Assembly: GCF_000420025.1 (NCBI RefSeq)
Contig: NZ_ATUD01000009.1
Coordinates: forward strand, 62,001-126,000
Source: Patulibacter americanus DSM 16676
GTDB lineage: Bacteria; Actinomycetota; Thermoleophilia; Solirubrobacterales; Solirubrobacteraceae
Direction: 5' to 3'
Length of the DNA: 64,000 nucleotides
A program made the position numbers and the translations under genes. Position 1 is the first letter of the stretch. Each line of letters opens with the position of its first letter. The notes beneath the pieces are model-generated. The model was not told the origin of the DNA. It worked only from the letters and a program-made list of their open reading frames with translations, and made no database searches. Below, one piece after another: positions 46,710 to 57,046 of this stretch.

Positions 46710-47833
46710 GCGCCCCCGCGCCCCCGCGGGGACCAGCCCGCTGGCGTGCGGCCGCCGCCGGTCCGTTCGTCGCCCTCCTGATGGTGGTCGCCGCGACGAT
46801 CGCGGTGAACGACCAGGGGCTGCCGCTGCGCGACCCCGACCACGTGGCCGCGCTCTACCTGGGTCTCGTCGGGTTCGCGGTCGTCGCCTTCGTGGGCCTC
46901 GACGTCCTCTGGCGGGCCGGCGCGCGGCCCGGTCGACCGCTGCCGTCGAAGGCCGAGCTGCTCCGCGTGCGGCGGGAGCGCTGGACGCCCCTGCGCGCCG
47001 TCGCCGCCGGTGGGGCCCTTGTGGGCTTCTACCTGTCCTACATGGCGTACCGGAACGTCAAGAGCATCGTCCCGCTCGTGCGCCCGGAGCACCTGTTCGA
47101 CCGCGAGCTGGCGGACTGGGACCGGGCGCTGTTCTTCGGCACGGATCCCGCGGAGCTCCTGCACAGCGTGCTGGGCACGGGCATCACGTCCCACGTGCTC
47201 TCGACGTTCTACGTGGCGTTCATCGTCTTCCTGCCGCTGACGATCGGCGTGTCCCTCGTCTTCTCGCGGGACCTGCGCTCCGGGCTCTTCTACACGTGCG
47301 CGCAGTCGCTGAACTGGGTGCTGGGCGCGCTGAGCTACTTCGCGCTGCCCTCCCTGGGCCCGATCTACGCGTTCCGCGGCGACTTCGCGGGGCTGCCCTA
47401 CACCGAGGTCACGCGGCTTCAGGGCGTGCTGCTCGACCAGCGGATCGCGTTCCTGCGCGACCCCGCCACGGCGACGCCGCAGAGCATCGCGGCGTTCGCG
47501 TCGCTGCACGTCTCCATGAGCTTCACCGCGGCGCTGGCCGCGCACCTCGTCGGCGCGGACCGGCGGCTGAAGATCGCCCTCTGGGTCTGGTTCGTGGTCA
47601 CGCTGACGGGCACGGTCTACCTGGGCTGGCACTACGTGCTCGACGACATCGCCGGCATGGCGCTCGGCGCCGCGGCCCTAGGCATCGCGCGGCTCCTGAC
47701 CGGGATCGACCTGCGGGCGGTGCGCCGCGGGGGTGCGGCCGAGCGGGAGCGCCGGGACGGGACGGCTGTCGCAGGGGACCCCGAGGAGGCCGCGGGCCGT
47801 AGCGACGGGACCGCGGCGGCCCCCGCGGACTAG
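46706..47833 (+). CDS. PAP2/AUR1-like membrane phosphatase, copy 2
   Basis: This 375-residue tandem paralogue shares with copy 1 the GLPLRDPDHVA opening, FYLSYMAYRNVKSIVPLVRP, the AQSLNWVLGALSYF region, ASLHVSMSF and YLGWHYVLDDIAG. All catalytic residues are kept in both, so neither copy looks dead. The ATGA overlap indicates co-translation. They may form a heteromer or act on two lipid substrates. Confidence 0.82.
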   Translation: MSAPAPPRGPARWRAAAAGPFVALLMVVAATIAVNDQGLPLRDPDHVAALYLGLVGFAVVAFVGLDVLWRAGARPGRPLPSKAELLRVRRERWTPLRAVAAGGALVGFYLSYMAYRNVKSIVPLVRPEHLFDRELADWDRALFFGTDPAELLHSVLGTGITSHVLSTFYVAFIVFLPLTIGVSLVFSRDLRSGLFYTCAQSLNWVLGALSYFALPSLGPIYAFRGDFAGLPYTEVTRLQGVLLDQRIAFLRDPATATPQSIAAFASLHVSMSFTAALAAHLVGADRRLKIALWVWFVVTLTGTVYLGWHYVLDDIAGMALGAAALGIARLLTGIDLRAVRRGGAAERERRDGTAVAGDPEEAAGRSDGTAAAPAD

Positions 47834-47854
47834 GGCCGCACGACGGCGCTGCCC

Positions 47855-47870
47855 GGCGCGGGCCCGCGCC
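47855..47870 (+). terminator. Palindrome after the PAP2 pair
   Basis: GGCGCGGGCCCGCGCC is a perfect 16-nt palindrome 22 nt after the stop, without a T-run. Confidence 0.4.
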
Positions 47871-47920
47871 CGAGGCGACGGGGCCGTGTCAGATCGGGCC
47901 CGGGCGGGTACGACCCGGCC

Positions 47921-48736
47921 ATGCCTCCCTCCGCCTCCGACCTCGGGCGTCCCGGGGATCTCGGCCCGCTCGAGCAGGCGCTCGGCTGGGCCAGCCTCGC
48001 GCTCGGTGTTCCCCAGACCCTCGCGCCCGGCGCGTTCAACCGCGCGATCGGGGCTCCCGACGGCCCCCGCGCCAAGCTCGTCACGGTCGTGGCGGGCGGG
48101 ACGCGCGAGCTCGCCGCCGGCGCCGGCATCCTCGCGGCCGAGCGCCCGTGGCCCGTGCGCACGCTGATCGCCCGCGTCGCCGGCGACGCGCTCGACGTGG
48201 GGCTGCTCGTCGCCTCGTGGCGCAGCCGGCCCCAGGACCGCAACCGCTGGCGCCTGGCGCTCGCCTTCGCGACGGCCACGGCGATCGGCACCGCCGACGT
48301 CCTGGCGCTCGCCCGCGCGAAGGAGCAGTCCGACGCGGACGGCCCGCCGCTGCCGACCGTGAAGGAGCACCCGAAGCGCGAGCGCACCGGCGTGACGGTG
48401 CGCGCGCCTCTGGAGGAGGTCCGCGCGGCGTGGGAGGCGTGGGACGGCGTGGCGCCGAAGGAGTCCGCCGACTTCGTCATCGCCCCCGGCGGCCGCGGTA
48501 CCGAGGTCCGGGTGAACGTGAAGGAGGGTGCGGGCCTGCCCCCGGTCGAGCTGGCCAAGAGGGTCGCGGGCCGCTCCTTCGACCAGCAGGTCGCCGACGA
48601 CCTGCGGCATTTCAAGCAGACGGTCGAGACGGGCGAGGTGCTCCGCTCGGACGGCAGCCCGGAGGGCCCGTCCGCGCCCCGCCTGATGACCCAGCGGCCG
48701 GCGCAGCCCGTCGCCGATCCCACCCAGAACCGGTAA
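47921..48736 (+). CDS. SRPBCC (cyclase/dehydrase-like) protein lacking the domain core
   Basis: This 271-residue protein has an N-terminal membrane part of the kind found in cyclase/dehydrase proteins (about 18-130, WASLALGVPQTLAPGAFNRA, GTRELAAGAGILAAERP). A C-terminal START/SRPBCC piece follows. The piece starts normally (TGVTVRAPLEEVRAAWEAWD) and ends normally (VIAPGGRGTEVRVNVKEGAG, then VADDLRHFKQTVETGEV). The middle strands, usually about 60 residues between the first helix and the GGRGTEV strand, are missing. It is probably a internally deleted gene. It is 10 nt upstream of the alcohol dehydrogenase, hence co-transcribed. TACGAC ends 6 nt before the ATG. Confidence 0.65.
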   Translation: MPPSASDLGRPGDLGPLEQALGWASLALGVPQTLAPGAFNRAIGAPDGPRAKLVTVVAGGTRELAAGAGILAAERPWPVRTLIARVAGDALDVGLLVASWRSRPQDRNRWRLALAFATATAIGTADVLALARAKEQSDADGPPLPTVKEHPKRERTGVTVRAPLEEVRAAWEAWDGVAPKESADFVIAPGGRGTEVRVNVKEGAGLPPVELAKRVAGRSFDQQVADDLRHFKQTVETGEVLRSDGSPEGPSAPRLMTQRPAQPVADPTQNR

Positions 48737-48746
48737 GGAGCCCACC

Positions 48747-49919
<1,173 letters not shown>

Positions 49920-49989
49920 GGGCGCGCGGGGGCGGAGGACGGGGACGAGCCTTCAGCGGCGTCCCGTCCTGCCGATCCCCCGGTGTGCC

Positions 49990-52179
49990 GTGCCCTCGCC
50001 TGCCTCTCGCCGCCCACACCGTCTCGGCCCCGTCCTCCTCGCCGTGCTGGCTTGCGCCGTGACCGGCTGCGGCGGCTCGGGCGAGGACGCCGAGGCACTT
50101 CCGCAGGGCCCGAGCTACGCTGGCGTGCCCGCGACCGTCGACGGCCTCAAGGTCCCGGCGCGCGTCCAGGGCGAGGACATCGCGCTGGCCACGGACCGGG
50201 ACGGGTTCGCGCCGCGCTTCTGGCCCGGCGTCAACCTCGGCACGACGCTGCCGGGGACGTTCCCGGGCCAGCTCGCGCCGACCCGGAAGGACTACGACCG
50301 CTGGCTCAACGGCATGGGCGAGCTCGGGGTCCGCCTGCTGCGCGTCTACACGATCCTCCCCCCGCACTTCTACGAGGCGTTCGCCGCGCACAACACGGCG
50401 CACCCCGACCGGCCGATCCACCTGCTCCACGGGGTGTGGATCCCCGAGGACGAGTTCATCGAGGGGCGCGACGCGTACGCGCTGCTCGACGACTGGAAGG
50501 CGGAGCTCTCCGACGCCGTCGCCGTCGTGCACGGCGACGCGAACCTGCCCGAGCGACCCGGCCACGCCTCCGGCCGGTATCGAGCCGACATCTCGCAGTG
50601 GCTGCTGGGCTGGTCCCTCGGCGTGGAGTGGGACCCGCAGGCCGTCGAGGAGACGAACCGCAAGAACGCGGGGAAGGGCCCCTACCGTGGCCGCTACATC
50701 CGGGCCAGCGCCGACGCGAACCCGATGGAGAGCTGGATCGCCGCGGGCATGGACCACGTCGCGACGCTCGAGGCCAAGCGCGGCTGGAGCCGTCCCCTGA
50801 CGTTCACGAACTGGGTGACGACCGATCCGCTGGAGCACCCCAGCGAGGCGGCCGAGAAGGAGGACCTCGTCTCGATCGACGCGACGCACGTGCGGGCCAC
50901 GGAGGCCTGGCCGGGCGGCGTCTTCGCGAGCTACCACGTCTACCCGTACTACCCGGACTTCCTGCGGTGGGAGTACCGCGACGCGAAGGCCGCCGACGGG
51001 ACCACCGACCCCTACGCCGGATACCTGCGAGCCCTCCGCGCCCACCACCGCGGGATGCCGATCATGGTCACGGAGTTCGGGGTGCCCGCAAGCCTCGGCG
51101 CGGCGCACCGGGGCCCGATCGGACGCGACCAGGGCGGGCACTCCGAGCAGGCGGCCGGCAAGATCGACGCCTCGCTGCTGCAGCGCATCCGCGAGGAGCG
51201 CTACGCCGGAGGCGTCCTCTTCGCCTGGGCCGACGAGTGGTTCAAGTTCACCTGGAACACGGCGGAGCTCGAGCTGCCCCCCGAGCGCCGCGCCCTGTGG
51301 CGCAACGCGCTGACGAACGAGGAGCACTTCGGCATCGTGGCCGTCGAGCCCGGCCGCAAGCCGACGAAGGTCCTCGACGGGGACGACCGCGACTGGACGG
51401 CCTCCACGAGCCAGTCGATCGCCGAGTCCGCCGGCCCGGTGGAGGACGTGCGAGCCACGCACGACGCGGGCGGCCTGTGGCTGCGCGTGCGCCTGCGGGA
51501 GGACCGGGCCTGGGAGCGCGGACCGATCCGGATCGGCTTCGGCGTGACGGGGAAGGGCAACCGCGGGCTGCCGGGCACGAACGGCGCGGACCCCCGCGCG
51601 GACCACGGCGTGATCGTCGGGCCGGGGGAGAAGGCCACGCTCCTGCAGGCGGCGTGGCTCGACCCCCTCCCGTGGCTCTACGGCATCGCCTACGACTACG
51701 TGCCGTTCGACCAGGCGGCGATGCGCACGAGCAGCGGCGCGTGGAGCCGGCCGCGGCAGCTCCTCAACCGACCGCAGAACGTGCCGGGCGTAGGCCCCCA
51801 GCCCGCCGAGTTCCACGACCTCTCGCGACTGCGCTGGGGGACGGCCGACCCGGACGCCCCCGGCTTCGACCACCGCAACCTCGTGATGGGCCGCGGCAAG
51901 GTCCTCGAGCTGCGCGTGCCCTGGGCGCTGCTCGGCTACTCCGACCCCTCGAGCCACCAGGTGCTCCGCGGGCGGAAGGACGGCACGGTGACGTCGGAGC
52001 GCACGGGCCGCGTCTCGATCTCCGTGCAGGCCGGCTCCGACGCGCCGCTGCGCACCGCGGGCTACGACTGGGAGGACTGGTCGACCGTCGAGTTCCACGA
52101 GCGCCGCAAGGCCGGCTGGGGCGCCGTCCGGCGGGAGATGGCGACGGGCGCGGCGAAGGGCCCGGCCTCCGGAGACTGA
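49990..52179 (+). CDS. Lipoprotein TIM-barrel protein of a probable exopolysaccharide locus
   Basis: This 729-residue protein has a lipoprotein signal (CAVTGC, lipidated Cys27). Its glycosidase-like barrel (about 70-440) has GVNLGTTLPG, LGVRLLRVYTILPP, FTNWVTTDPL, VFASYHVYPYYPDF, IMVTEFGVPAS (candidate catalytic Glu) and VLFAWADEWFKFTW. A C-terminal beta domain follows (about 470-720, LWLRVRLREDRAW) and looks carbohydrate-binding. It converges on a minus-strand operon for a processive GT2 synthase, and its GH-A-like fold suggests that it trims or binds the polymer outside the membrane. The GTG start lacks a clear promoter; a GTG at 49983 is out of frame. Confidence 0.75.
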   Translation: MPSPASRRPHRLGPVLLAVLACAVTGCGGSGEDAEALPQGPSYAGVPATVDGLKVPARVQGEDIALATDRDGFAPRFWPGVNLGTTLPGTFPGQLAPTRKDYDRWLNGMGELGVRLLRVYTILPPHFYEAFAAHNTAHPDRPIHLLHGVWIPEDEFIEGRDAYALLDDWKAELSDAVAVVHGDANLPERPGHASGRYRADISQWLLGWSLGVEWDPQAVEETNRKNAGKGPYRGRYIRASADANPMESWIAAGMDHVATLEAKRGWSRPLTFTNWVTTDPLEHPSEAAEKEDLVSIDATHVRATEAWPGGVFASYHVYPYYPDFLRWEYRDAKAADGTTDPYAGYLRALRAHHRGMPIMVTEFGVPASLGAAHRGPIGRDQGGHSEQAAGKIDASLLQRIREERYAGGVLFAWADEWFKFTWNTAELELPPERRALWRNALTNEEHFGIVAVEPGRKPTKVLDGDDRDWTASTSQSIAESAGPVEDVRATHDAGGLWLRVRLREDRAWERGPIRIGFGVTGKGNRGLPGTNGADPRADHGVIVGPGEKATLLQAAWLDPLPWLYGIAYDYVPFDQAAMRTSSGAWSRPRQLLNRPQNVPGVGPQPAEFHDLSRLRWGTADPDAPGFDHRNLVMGRGKVLELRVPWALLGYSDPSSHQVLRGRKDGTVTSERTGRVSISVQAGSDAPLRTAGYDWEDWSTVEFHERRKAGWGAVRREMATGAAKGPASGD

Positions 52180-52230
52180 CGGCCCGGGCCCGAGAGGCCG
52201 ATGGCCGTGGGCGGCTGCGCCGACCGGGCG

Positions 52231-53739
52231 TTACGGCCCCGCGGGTCCGGGCGGCTCCTCCTCGGTGGCGAACCCCTTGCGGGTCATGACGCCCCACTCC
52301 GTGTTGCCGCGGGCGTACTTCCACAGGCCCTTCAGGCGCCAGACGACCGTCAGCTGCCGGTAGCCGAGCGGTTCGATCAGCGCCCAACCGAGCAGCACGA
52401 GCGTCTCGCGGCCCCGCCCGTAGCCGCGGTACGTCCACTCCTCGAGCGCGATGGTCAGCACCGTCATGATCAGGCCGAGGCCGTAGGCGACGAGCAGGAA
52501 CAGCGCGGCGAAGGGCCAGTTCACGGTGTCCGTCGCCAGGCCGATGACCAGGCCGATCAGGCCGATCGCCTCCACGACGGGGCCCAGCAGCTCGACGAGG
52601 ACGAAGTACGGGTAGGCGACGAACCCCAGGCTGCCGTAGCGGGGGCGCAGGGCCACGCCGCGGTAGCGCCAGAGGACGTCGGCCAGTCCGCGGTGCCAGC
52701 GGTCGCGCTGGCGGCCCAGGACCTTCAGGGACTCCGGGACCTCGGTCCAGGCGACGGGGTCGGGAACGAACTCCACCCGGCCCGGGCCGCCGTCCTCGTA
52801 CGCACGGCGGCGCAGGCGGGCCACGAGCTCCATGTCCTCGCCGACCGTCGCGTGCTCGTAGCCCTGGGCCGCCAGCACGGAGGACCGGCGGAAGAGGCCG
52901 AACGCCCCGGAGATGATGAGGTTGCCGCCCATCCGGTTCCAGCCCAGGCGGCCCGTGAGGTAGGCGCGGAGGTACTCCACGGACTGCACGCCCGCCAGGA
53001 AGCCCCGGGGCGTGCGCGGGGTCACCACGCGGCCGTGGTCGACGCTCGAGCCGTTCACCGCGCGGATCGTGCCGCCGGCCGCCACGATGTCGGAGCGCAT
53101 GAGGAACGGCTGCACCATCCGCAGCAGCGCCTCCGGCTCGATCAGCGTGTCGGCGTCGATGGCGCACACGAGCTCGCCCGACGCCACGTTCAGGGCCGCG
53201 TTGAGGGCGTCGGCCTTGCCGCCGTTCTCCTTGTCGACCACGACGAGGTTCGGTGCGATCGAGGAGCGCTCCACGCCGACGATGGGTTGGTGCTCGACGG
53301 CGTGGCGGTGGATGGGGTGCTGGGGCTCGAGCGAGAACGCCCGGCGCAGCACGCCCATCGTGTCGTCCTTCGAGCCGTCGTTGACGAGGACGATCTCGAG
53401 GTCGGGGTAGCGCAGCGTGAGCAGGGAACGGACGCTCTCCACCACGGTCGCGGCCTCGTTGTAGGCCGGGGCGAGGATGGAGACCCGCGGCGCGACGTCC
53501 GAGCCGAGCACCCGCCAGCGGGACGCGAGGACCTCGGCGGCGCGCTGGCGGCGCAGCTCGACGGCCGCCATCGTCAGCAGGACGAGCAGGAACCCGTTCA
53601 GGGCGAGGAAGTAGCCGAGGATCACCCACTGCGAGTCGACCAGGATCCTGCGCCCGATCTCGCCGGCGGAGGCGGCCAGCGGGCCGAGGGCGAGCAGGGG
53701 GTGGTCCGGGAGCAGCGCGAGCGGTGGGACGGGCGGCAC
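52231..53739 (-). CDS. Processive family 2 glycosyltransferase (BcsA/HasA-like)
   Basis: This 502-residue membrane synthase has one N-terminal helix (about 33-54), then a GT2 domain: SILAPAYNEAATVVESVRSL, VLVNDGSKDDT (UDP-binding Asp), VDKENGGKADALNAAL, AIDADTL (DxD metal site), GEDMELVARL (catalytic base Asp of the ED motif) and QRDRWHRGL (the QxxRW-type acceptor motif). Four or so C-terminal helices follow (about 370-460), so it probably makes and extrudes a beta-linked polysaccharide. No PilZ domain is present. Its GTG starts 1 nt after the HEAT-repeat stop, so translation is coupled. Confidence 0.9.
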   Translation of the reverse strand: MPPVPPLALLPDHPLLALGPLAASAGEIGRRILVDSQWVILGYFLALNGFLLVLLTMAAVELRRQRAAEVLASRWRVLGSDVAPRVSILAPAYNEAATVVESVRSLLTLRYPDLEIVLVNDGSKDDTMGVLRRAFSLEPQHPIHRHAVEHQPIVGVERSSIAPNLVVVDKENGGKADALNAALNVASGELVCAIDADTLIEPEALLRMVQPFLMRSDIVAAGGTIRAVNGSSVDHGRVVTPRTPRGFLAGVQSVEYLRAYLTGRLGWNRMGGNLIISGAFGLFRRSSVLAAQGYEHATVGEDMELVARLRRRAYEDGGPGRVEFVPDPVAWTEVPESLKVLGRQRDRWHRGLADVLWRYRGVALRPRYGSLGFVAYPYFVLVELLGPVVEAIGLIGLVIGLATDTVNWPFAALFLLVAYGLGLIMTVLTIALEEWTYRGYGRGRETLVLLGWALIEPLGYRQLTVVWRLKGLWKYARGNTEWGVMTRKGFATEEEPPGPAGP

Positions 53740-53740
53740 G

Positions 53741-54778
53741 TCAGACGCCCGCCGGGCGGCCGAGCACGAGGCGCGCCATGTCGCGCGCGTCGGGGTTCTC
53801 GTCCTCGAGCGCTCGGCGCAGGAGCAGGCCACCCGCCGGCCCGAAGCCCTCCAGGGCCAGGGCCGCGGCGCGGCGCACGTCCCACTCGGCGTCGCGCAGC
53901 AGGACGCGCAGGCGCGGCCCGGCCGGCCAGTGCTGCGCGCGGCCGAGCGCCGAGGCCGCGGAGGCGCGCACGCCCGGGTCGGGATCGTCGAGCAGCCCCG
54001 CGATCTCGTCCATGGCGTCGGCCCCGGCGGTGCGGCCGGCGAGGTCGGCCGCGAGCGCCCGCGTCGGCGGATGCGGGTCGTGCAGCAGCCGCAGCGCGGC
54101 CGGGCCGAACATGCTGTCGCCCGAGGGCGCGCAGACCTCGAGCAGCCGGGCGGCCGACGGGCCTTCGGCGTGGTCCAGCGCGTCCCGAAGAGCCGGCAGC
54201 GCGGTGCGCCCGGAACGCAGGAGCGCGTCCTGCACGGAGAAGCGGGACACGAGCTCGGGATCGTCGAGGTGGGCCACGAGACGGCGGGAGACGGCCTCGC
54301 CCGGCTCACGCGCAGCCCAGCCCGCCGCCTGGGCGCGGACCTCGGCACGCGGGTCGTCCAGCAGCCTCGGCATCGCGTCGGCGCCGCCGCCGACGGTCGA
54401 GAGCACCTGGGCGCCCCGGAGCCGGCGGGTCCAGCGGCGGCTGCGGGTGTCGCGCTCGGCCCGGGCGGTCACGCCGGCGTCGGCGGCGGCCCGCGAGAGC
54501 ACGCCCCGGCCCGATCCGCCCAGGACCGGGGCGTAGGCGGCGAGGACGGCGACGGTGTCGCGGACCGGCAGGCCGCGCAGCGCGCCGGCCACGGCGGGCG
54601 CCGCTGCACCGTCGGCGAGGGCCTCCGCGAACGCCTCGCGGGCGCCGTCGAGCCGCCGCGAACGGCGGCCGTCGGCGGCGACGTGCCAGGCCACGTGGCC
54701 CAGCACGAGCGCGAGCGCGACGAAGAGCACCACCGCCTCGGCCAGGAGCGACCAGCGGAGCACCTCGAGCGCGCTCAC
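53741..54778 (-). CDS. Membrane-anchored HEAT-repeat protein
   Basis: This 345-residue protein has an N-terminal transmembrane helix (about 8-32, LLAEAVVLFVALALVLGHVA) followed by about seven HEAT-type alpha-solenoid repeats (AMPRLLDDPRAEVRAQAAGW; MDEIAGLLDDPDPGVRASAA; LRVLLRDAEWDVRRAAALAL). It is probably a cytoplasmic scaffold linking the receiver protein and the GT2 synthase between which it is encoded. GTGA overlap with the upstream gene and 1-nt spacing to the GT2 gene indicate a fixed-stoichiometry operon. Confidence 0.82.
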   Translation of the reverse strand: MSALEVLRWSLLAEAVVLFVALALVLGHVAWHVAADGRRSRRLDGAREAFAEALADGAAAPAVAGALRGLPVRDTVAVLAAYAPVLGGSGRGVLSRAAADAGVTARAERDTRSRRWTRRLRGAQVLSTVGGGADAMPRLLDDPRAEVRAQAAGWAAREPGEAVSRRLVAHLDDPELVSRFSVQDALLRSGRTALPALRDALDHAEGPSAARLLEVCAPSGDSMFGPAALRLLHDPHPPTRALAADLAGRTAGADAMDEIAGLLDDPDPGVRASAASALGRAQHWPAGPRLRVLLRDAEWDVRRAAALALEGFGPAGGLLLRRALEDENPDARDMARLVLGRPAGV

Positions 54779-56499
54779 CGCAGCATCGCCCCGCGGACGC
54801 GCTGCAGCAGCACGGGCAGGCTGAACGGCTTCGCGACGTGGTCGGTGGCGCCGGCCTCGAGCGCCTCGAGCACCTCGCGCTCGCCCGCGCGGGCGGTGAG
54901 CATGATCACCCGGCTGTGCTCGAGCGCGCCGTTGCGGCCCATCGCACGCAGGACCCGCAGGCCGTCGATGCCGGGGAGGTCCCAGTCCAGCAGGACGACG
55001 CGTCCGACCACGGTGGGGGCGTCGCCGGCCAGCGCCGTCGCGGCCTGCAGGCCGTCGCCGAGGTGCCGCACGGTCAGGCCCCGGCCGTCCAGGGCGTGCT
55101 CGAGGAGCGCGACGATCGAGGGGTCATCCTCCACGAGTACGACGTCGACGGTCGGTCGGACGCCGTCGTCGGCACCCGTCCCCTCGGCGTCGGCCGGGAC
55201 CGCGGCACCGCCGAGGGCGGCCTCCTGCCCGGTACCGCCCGCCCGGGTGAGCGTGCGGACGCGGACCAGCCGGTTGCGCACGCGCCCGACGAGGGCCCCG
55301 GCCGGACCGGCGGGCGCCGTGGCGCTCCCGTCGAGGTGGTCGTCGGCCCCGGCGGCGAACGCCTCCTCCGCCGACGGCACACCGTCCCCCGCGACGGCGA
55401 GCACCGGCAGAGCGGACCAGCGCGGGTCGTTGCGCACCGTGCGGCAGCCGGCGAGGACCGCCTCGGCGGCGCCGGCGAGGACGAGCAGCTCGGGGCGGGC
55501 GCGGGCGAGGAGCGGACGGACGTCGCCGTCGTCGGCCTCGACGGTCAGCCCGGCCCGGCGCAGTCCGGCGACGATCGCCTCGCGGGCCTCCCCTGCGGGG
55601 GCGGACACGGCGACGGGCGTGCCCGCGATCCGCAGACGGTCGAGGAGGGCGCTGAGGGCCGCGGCGGTGGCCGGCACGTCGGCGTCCGACGGTAGGGGCC
55701 CGTGCGCCCGCCGGTGCGTCACGTCGTCGCGGACGAGCTCCTCGTCCTGGTCGACGACGAGGACGGGCAGCTCGTCCGCGAACTCGTCCAGCAGCTCGAG
55801 AACCGCCGTGGGACCGCCCGGGATGTGCGCGTCGAGCAGCAGGCCTCCCGGGACACGGTGATGGAGCGCATCGCGCGCCTCGGCCGGCCCGGCCAGTGCT
55901 TCGGCCCGCAGTCCGAGGGCGAGGAGCGCGTCGGCCAGCCTTGCGGCGCGACCCGGGTCGCCGCCCACGACCAGGACGTCGGCCGGGCCCGCGGCGGCCG
56001 ACGGGGCGGAGGCCCCGGACGTGGCGCTGGGGGCGTCCGCGGTGGCCGTCGCCGACGGGGTCCCGCGCCCGGGGGACGCGGCCTGGTCGCTCGTCCCGGC
56101 CGGGGCCGACGCCGCCGAGCCCGGTGCGCCCCCGTCCTGCGGGGCCGGGTCGGCGTCGTCGTCCGGCGGACCCTGCACGTCGTCGCGCTCGAGCTCCGCA
56201 CGCAGGTCCTGCGCGAGACCGGCGAGGCGCGGGAGGTCGCCGATCTGCGGCGGGCCGTCGCGCAACGCATGCTCCAGGGCCCGGGCGTGGACGGACGCGC
56301 TGTCGAAGCCGAAGGTGCCCGCCGACCCCGCGATCTGGTGGGCGGCGCGCTCGGCCTCCCCGCGCCCGGCGTCGTCCAGGGTGCCCTCGAGCGCGTCCGT
56401 TATCGCCCCCTCGACGACGGACAGGCGCTCGAAGATGCTGGGCCGCCGGCGGGCCCAGACGGCGCGGAGGGCGTTTTCGAGGTCGTCGTCCTGAGACAT
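54775..56499 (-). CDS. HPt plus three receiver-like domains
   Basis: This 574-residue signalling protein has an N-terminal HPt domain (about 10-110, His in AAHQIAGSAGTFGFDSAS). A Pro/Ala/Ser linker follows, then a degenerate receiver (about 180-290, acidic pair lost but Asp in GLLLDAHIPGG). A second, more degraded receiver-like domain comes next (about 300-420), then a linker. The C-terminal receiver is complete (about 455-570, LVEDDPSIV, LLDWDLPGIDG, MLTARAGE, HVAKPFS). There is no DNA-binding or enzymatic output, so it likely controls the GT2/HEAT machinery by protein contact. It starts at ATG 56499, with no clear promoter. Confidence 0.83.
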   Translation of the reverse strand: MSQDDDLENALRAVWARRRPSIFERLSVVEGAITDALEGTLDDAGRGEAERAAHQIAGSAGTFGFDSASVHARALEHALRDGPPQIGDLPRLAGLAQDLRAELERDDVQGPPDDDADPAPQDGGAPGSAASAPAGTSDQAASPGRGTPSATATADAPSATSGASAPSAAAGPADVLVVGGDPGRAARLADALLALGLRAEALAGPAEARDALHHRVPGGLLLDAHIPGGPTAVLELLDEFADELPVLVVDQDEELVRDDVTHRRAHGPLPSDADVPATAAALSALLDRLRIAGTPVAVSAPAGEAREAIVAGLRRAGLTVEADDGDVRPLLARARPELLVLAGAAEAVLAGCRTVRNDPRWSALPVLAVAGDGVPSAEEAFAAGADDHLDGSATAPAGPAGALVGRVRNRLVRVRTLTRAGGTGQEAALGGAAVPADAEGTGADDGVRPTVDVVLVEDDPSIVALLEHALDGRGLTVRHLGDGLQAATALAGDAPTVVGRVVLLDWDLPGIDGLRVLRAMGRNGALEHSRVIMLTARAGEREVLEALEAGATDHVAKPFSLPVLLQRVRGAMLR

Positions 56500-56668
56500 G
56501 CGCGTGCCACGGGTGGGGGATCCGGCCCGGCGGGGGCCGGGCGGTACCCGAGACCGTACCGCCCGCGCCCTGAGCCGGTGGGCGATCGCGACCTGCGACC
56601 CGGACGGCCGCGGGGCGTCGAGGCCCGCGGAGGACAGGGGCGCACCGCGACCGGCTAGCGTCCCCGGC

Positions 56669-57046
56669 ATGAGCACGAGCGAGAAGCCGACCGTCGAGAT
56701 CCCCGACGGCGCCCCCTCCTACCAGCTCGAGGTCGAGGACCTCGTCGTCGGCGAGGGCGAGGAGGCCAAGGCCGGCCACACCGTCGAAGTGCACTACGTC
56801 GGCCACTCCTGGTCGACGAAGGAGCAGTTCGACGCCTCGTGGGACCGCGGCGACACCTTCAAGTTCGGCCTGGGCAAGGGCATGGTCATCCAGGGCTGGG
56901 ACCAGGGCGTCGAGGGCATGAAGGTCGGCGGCCGCCGCCGGATCACCATCCCGCCGATGCTCGGGTACGGCAAGCGCGGCGCCGGCGGCGTCATCGGCCC
57001 GGACGAGACCCTCGTCTTCGTGGTCGACCTCCTGGGCGTCCGCTAG
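56669..57046 (+). CDS. FKBP-type peptidyl-prolyl isomerase
   Basis: This 125-residue single-domain cytoplasmic FKBP accelerates proline isomerisation. It has VEVHYVGHSWSTKEQFDASW, KFGLGKGMVIQGWDQGVEGM and RRRITIPPMLGYGKRGAGGV followed by ETLVFVVDLLGV. The active-site Tyr, Asp, Phe, Val-Ile-Trp and Tyr of the family are present. A TAGCGT hexamer (56656-56661) ends 7 nt before the ATG. Confidence 0.95.
   Translation: MSTSEKPTVEIPDGAPSYQLEVEDLVVGEGEEAKAGHTVEVHYVGHSWSTKEQFDASWDRGDTFKFGLGKGMVIQGWDQGVEGMKVGGRRRITIPPMLGYGKRGAGGVIGPDETLVFVVDLLGVR

Noticed and set aside
52201-55695. 1164-codon plus-strand frame over the GT2/HEAT/receiver operon
   Set aside because: Antisense shadow lacking any domain; the minus-strand genes have full catalytic motifs and overlaps.
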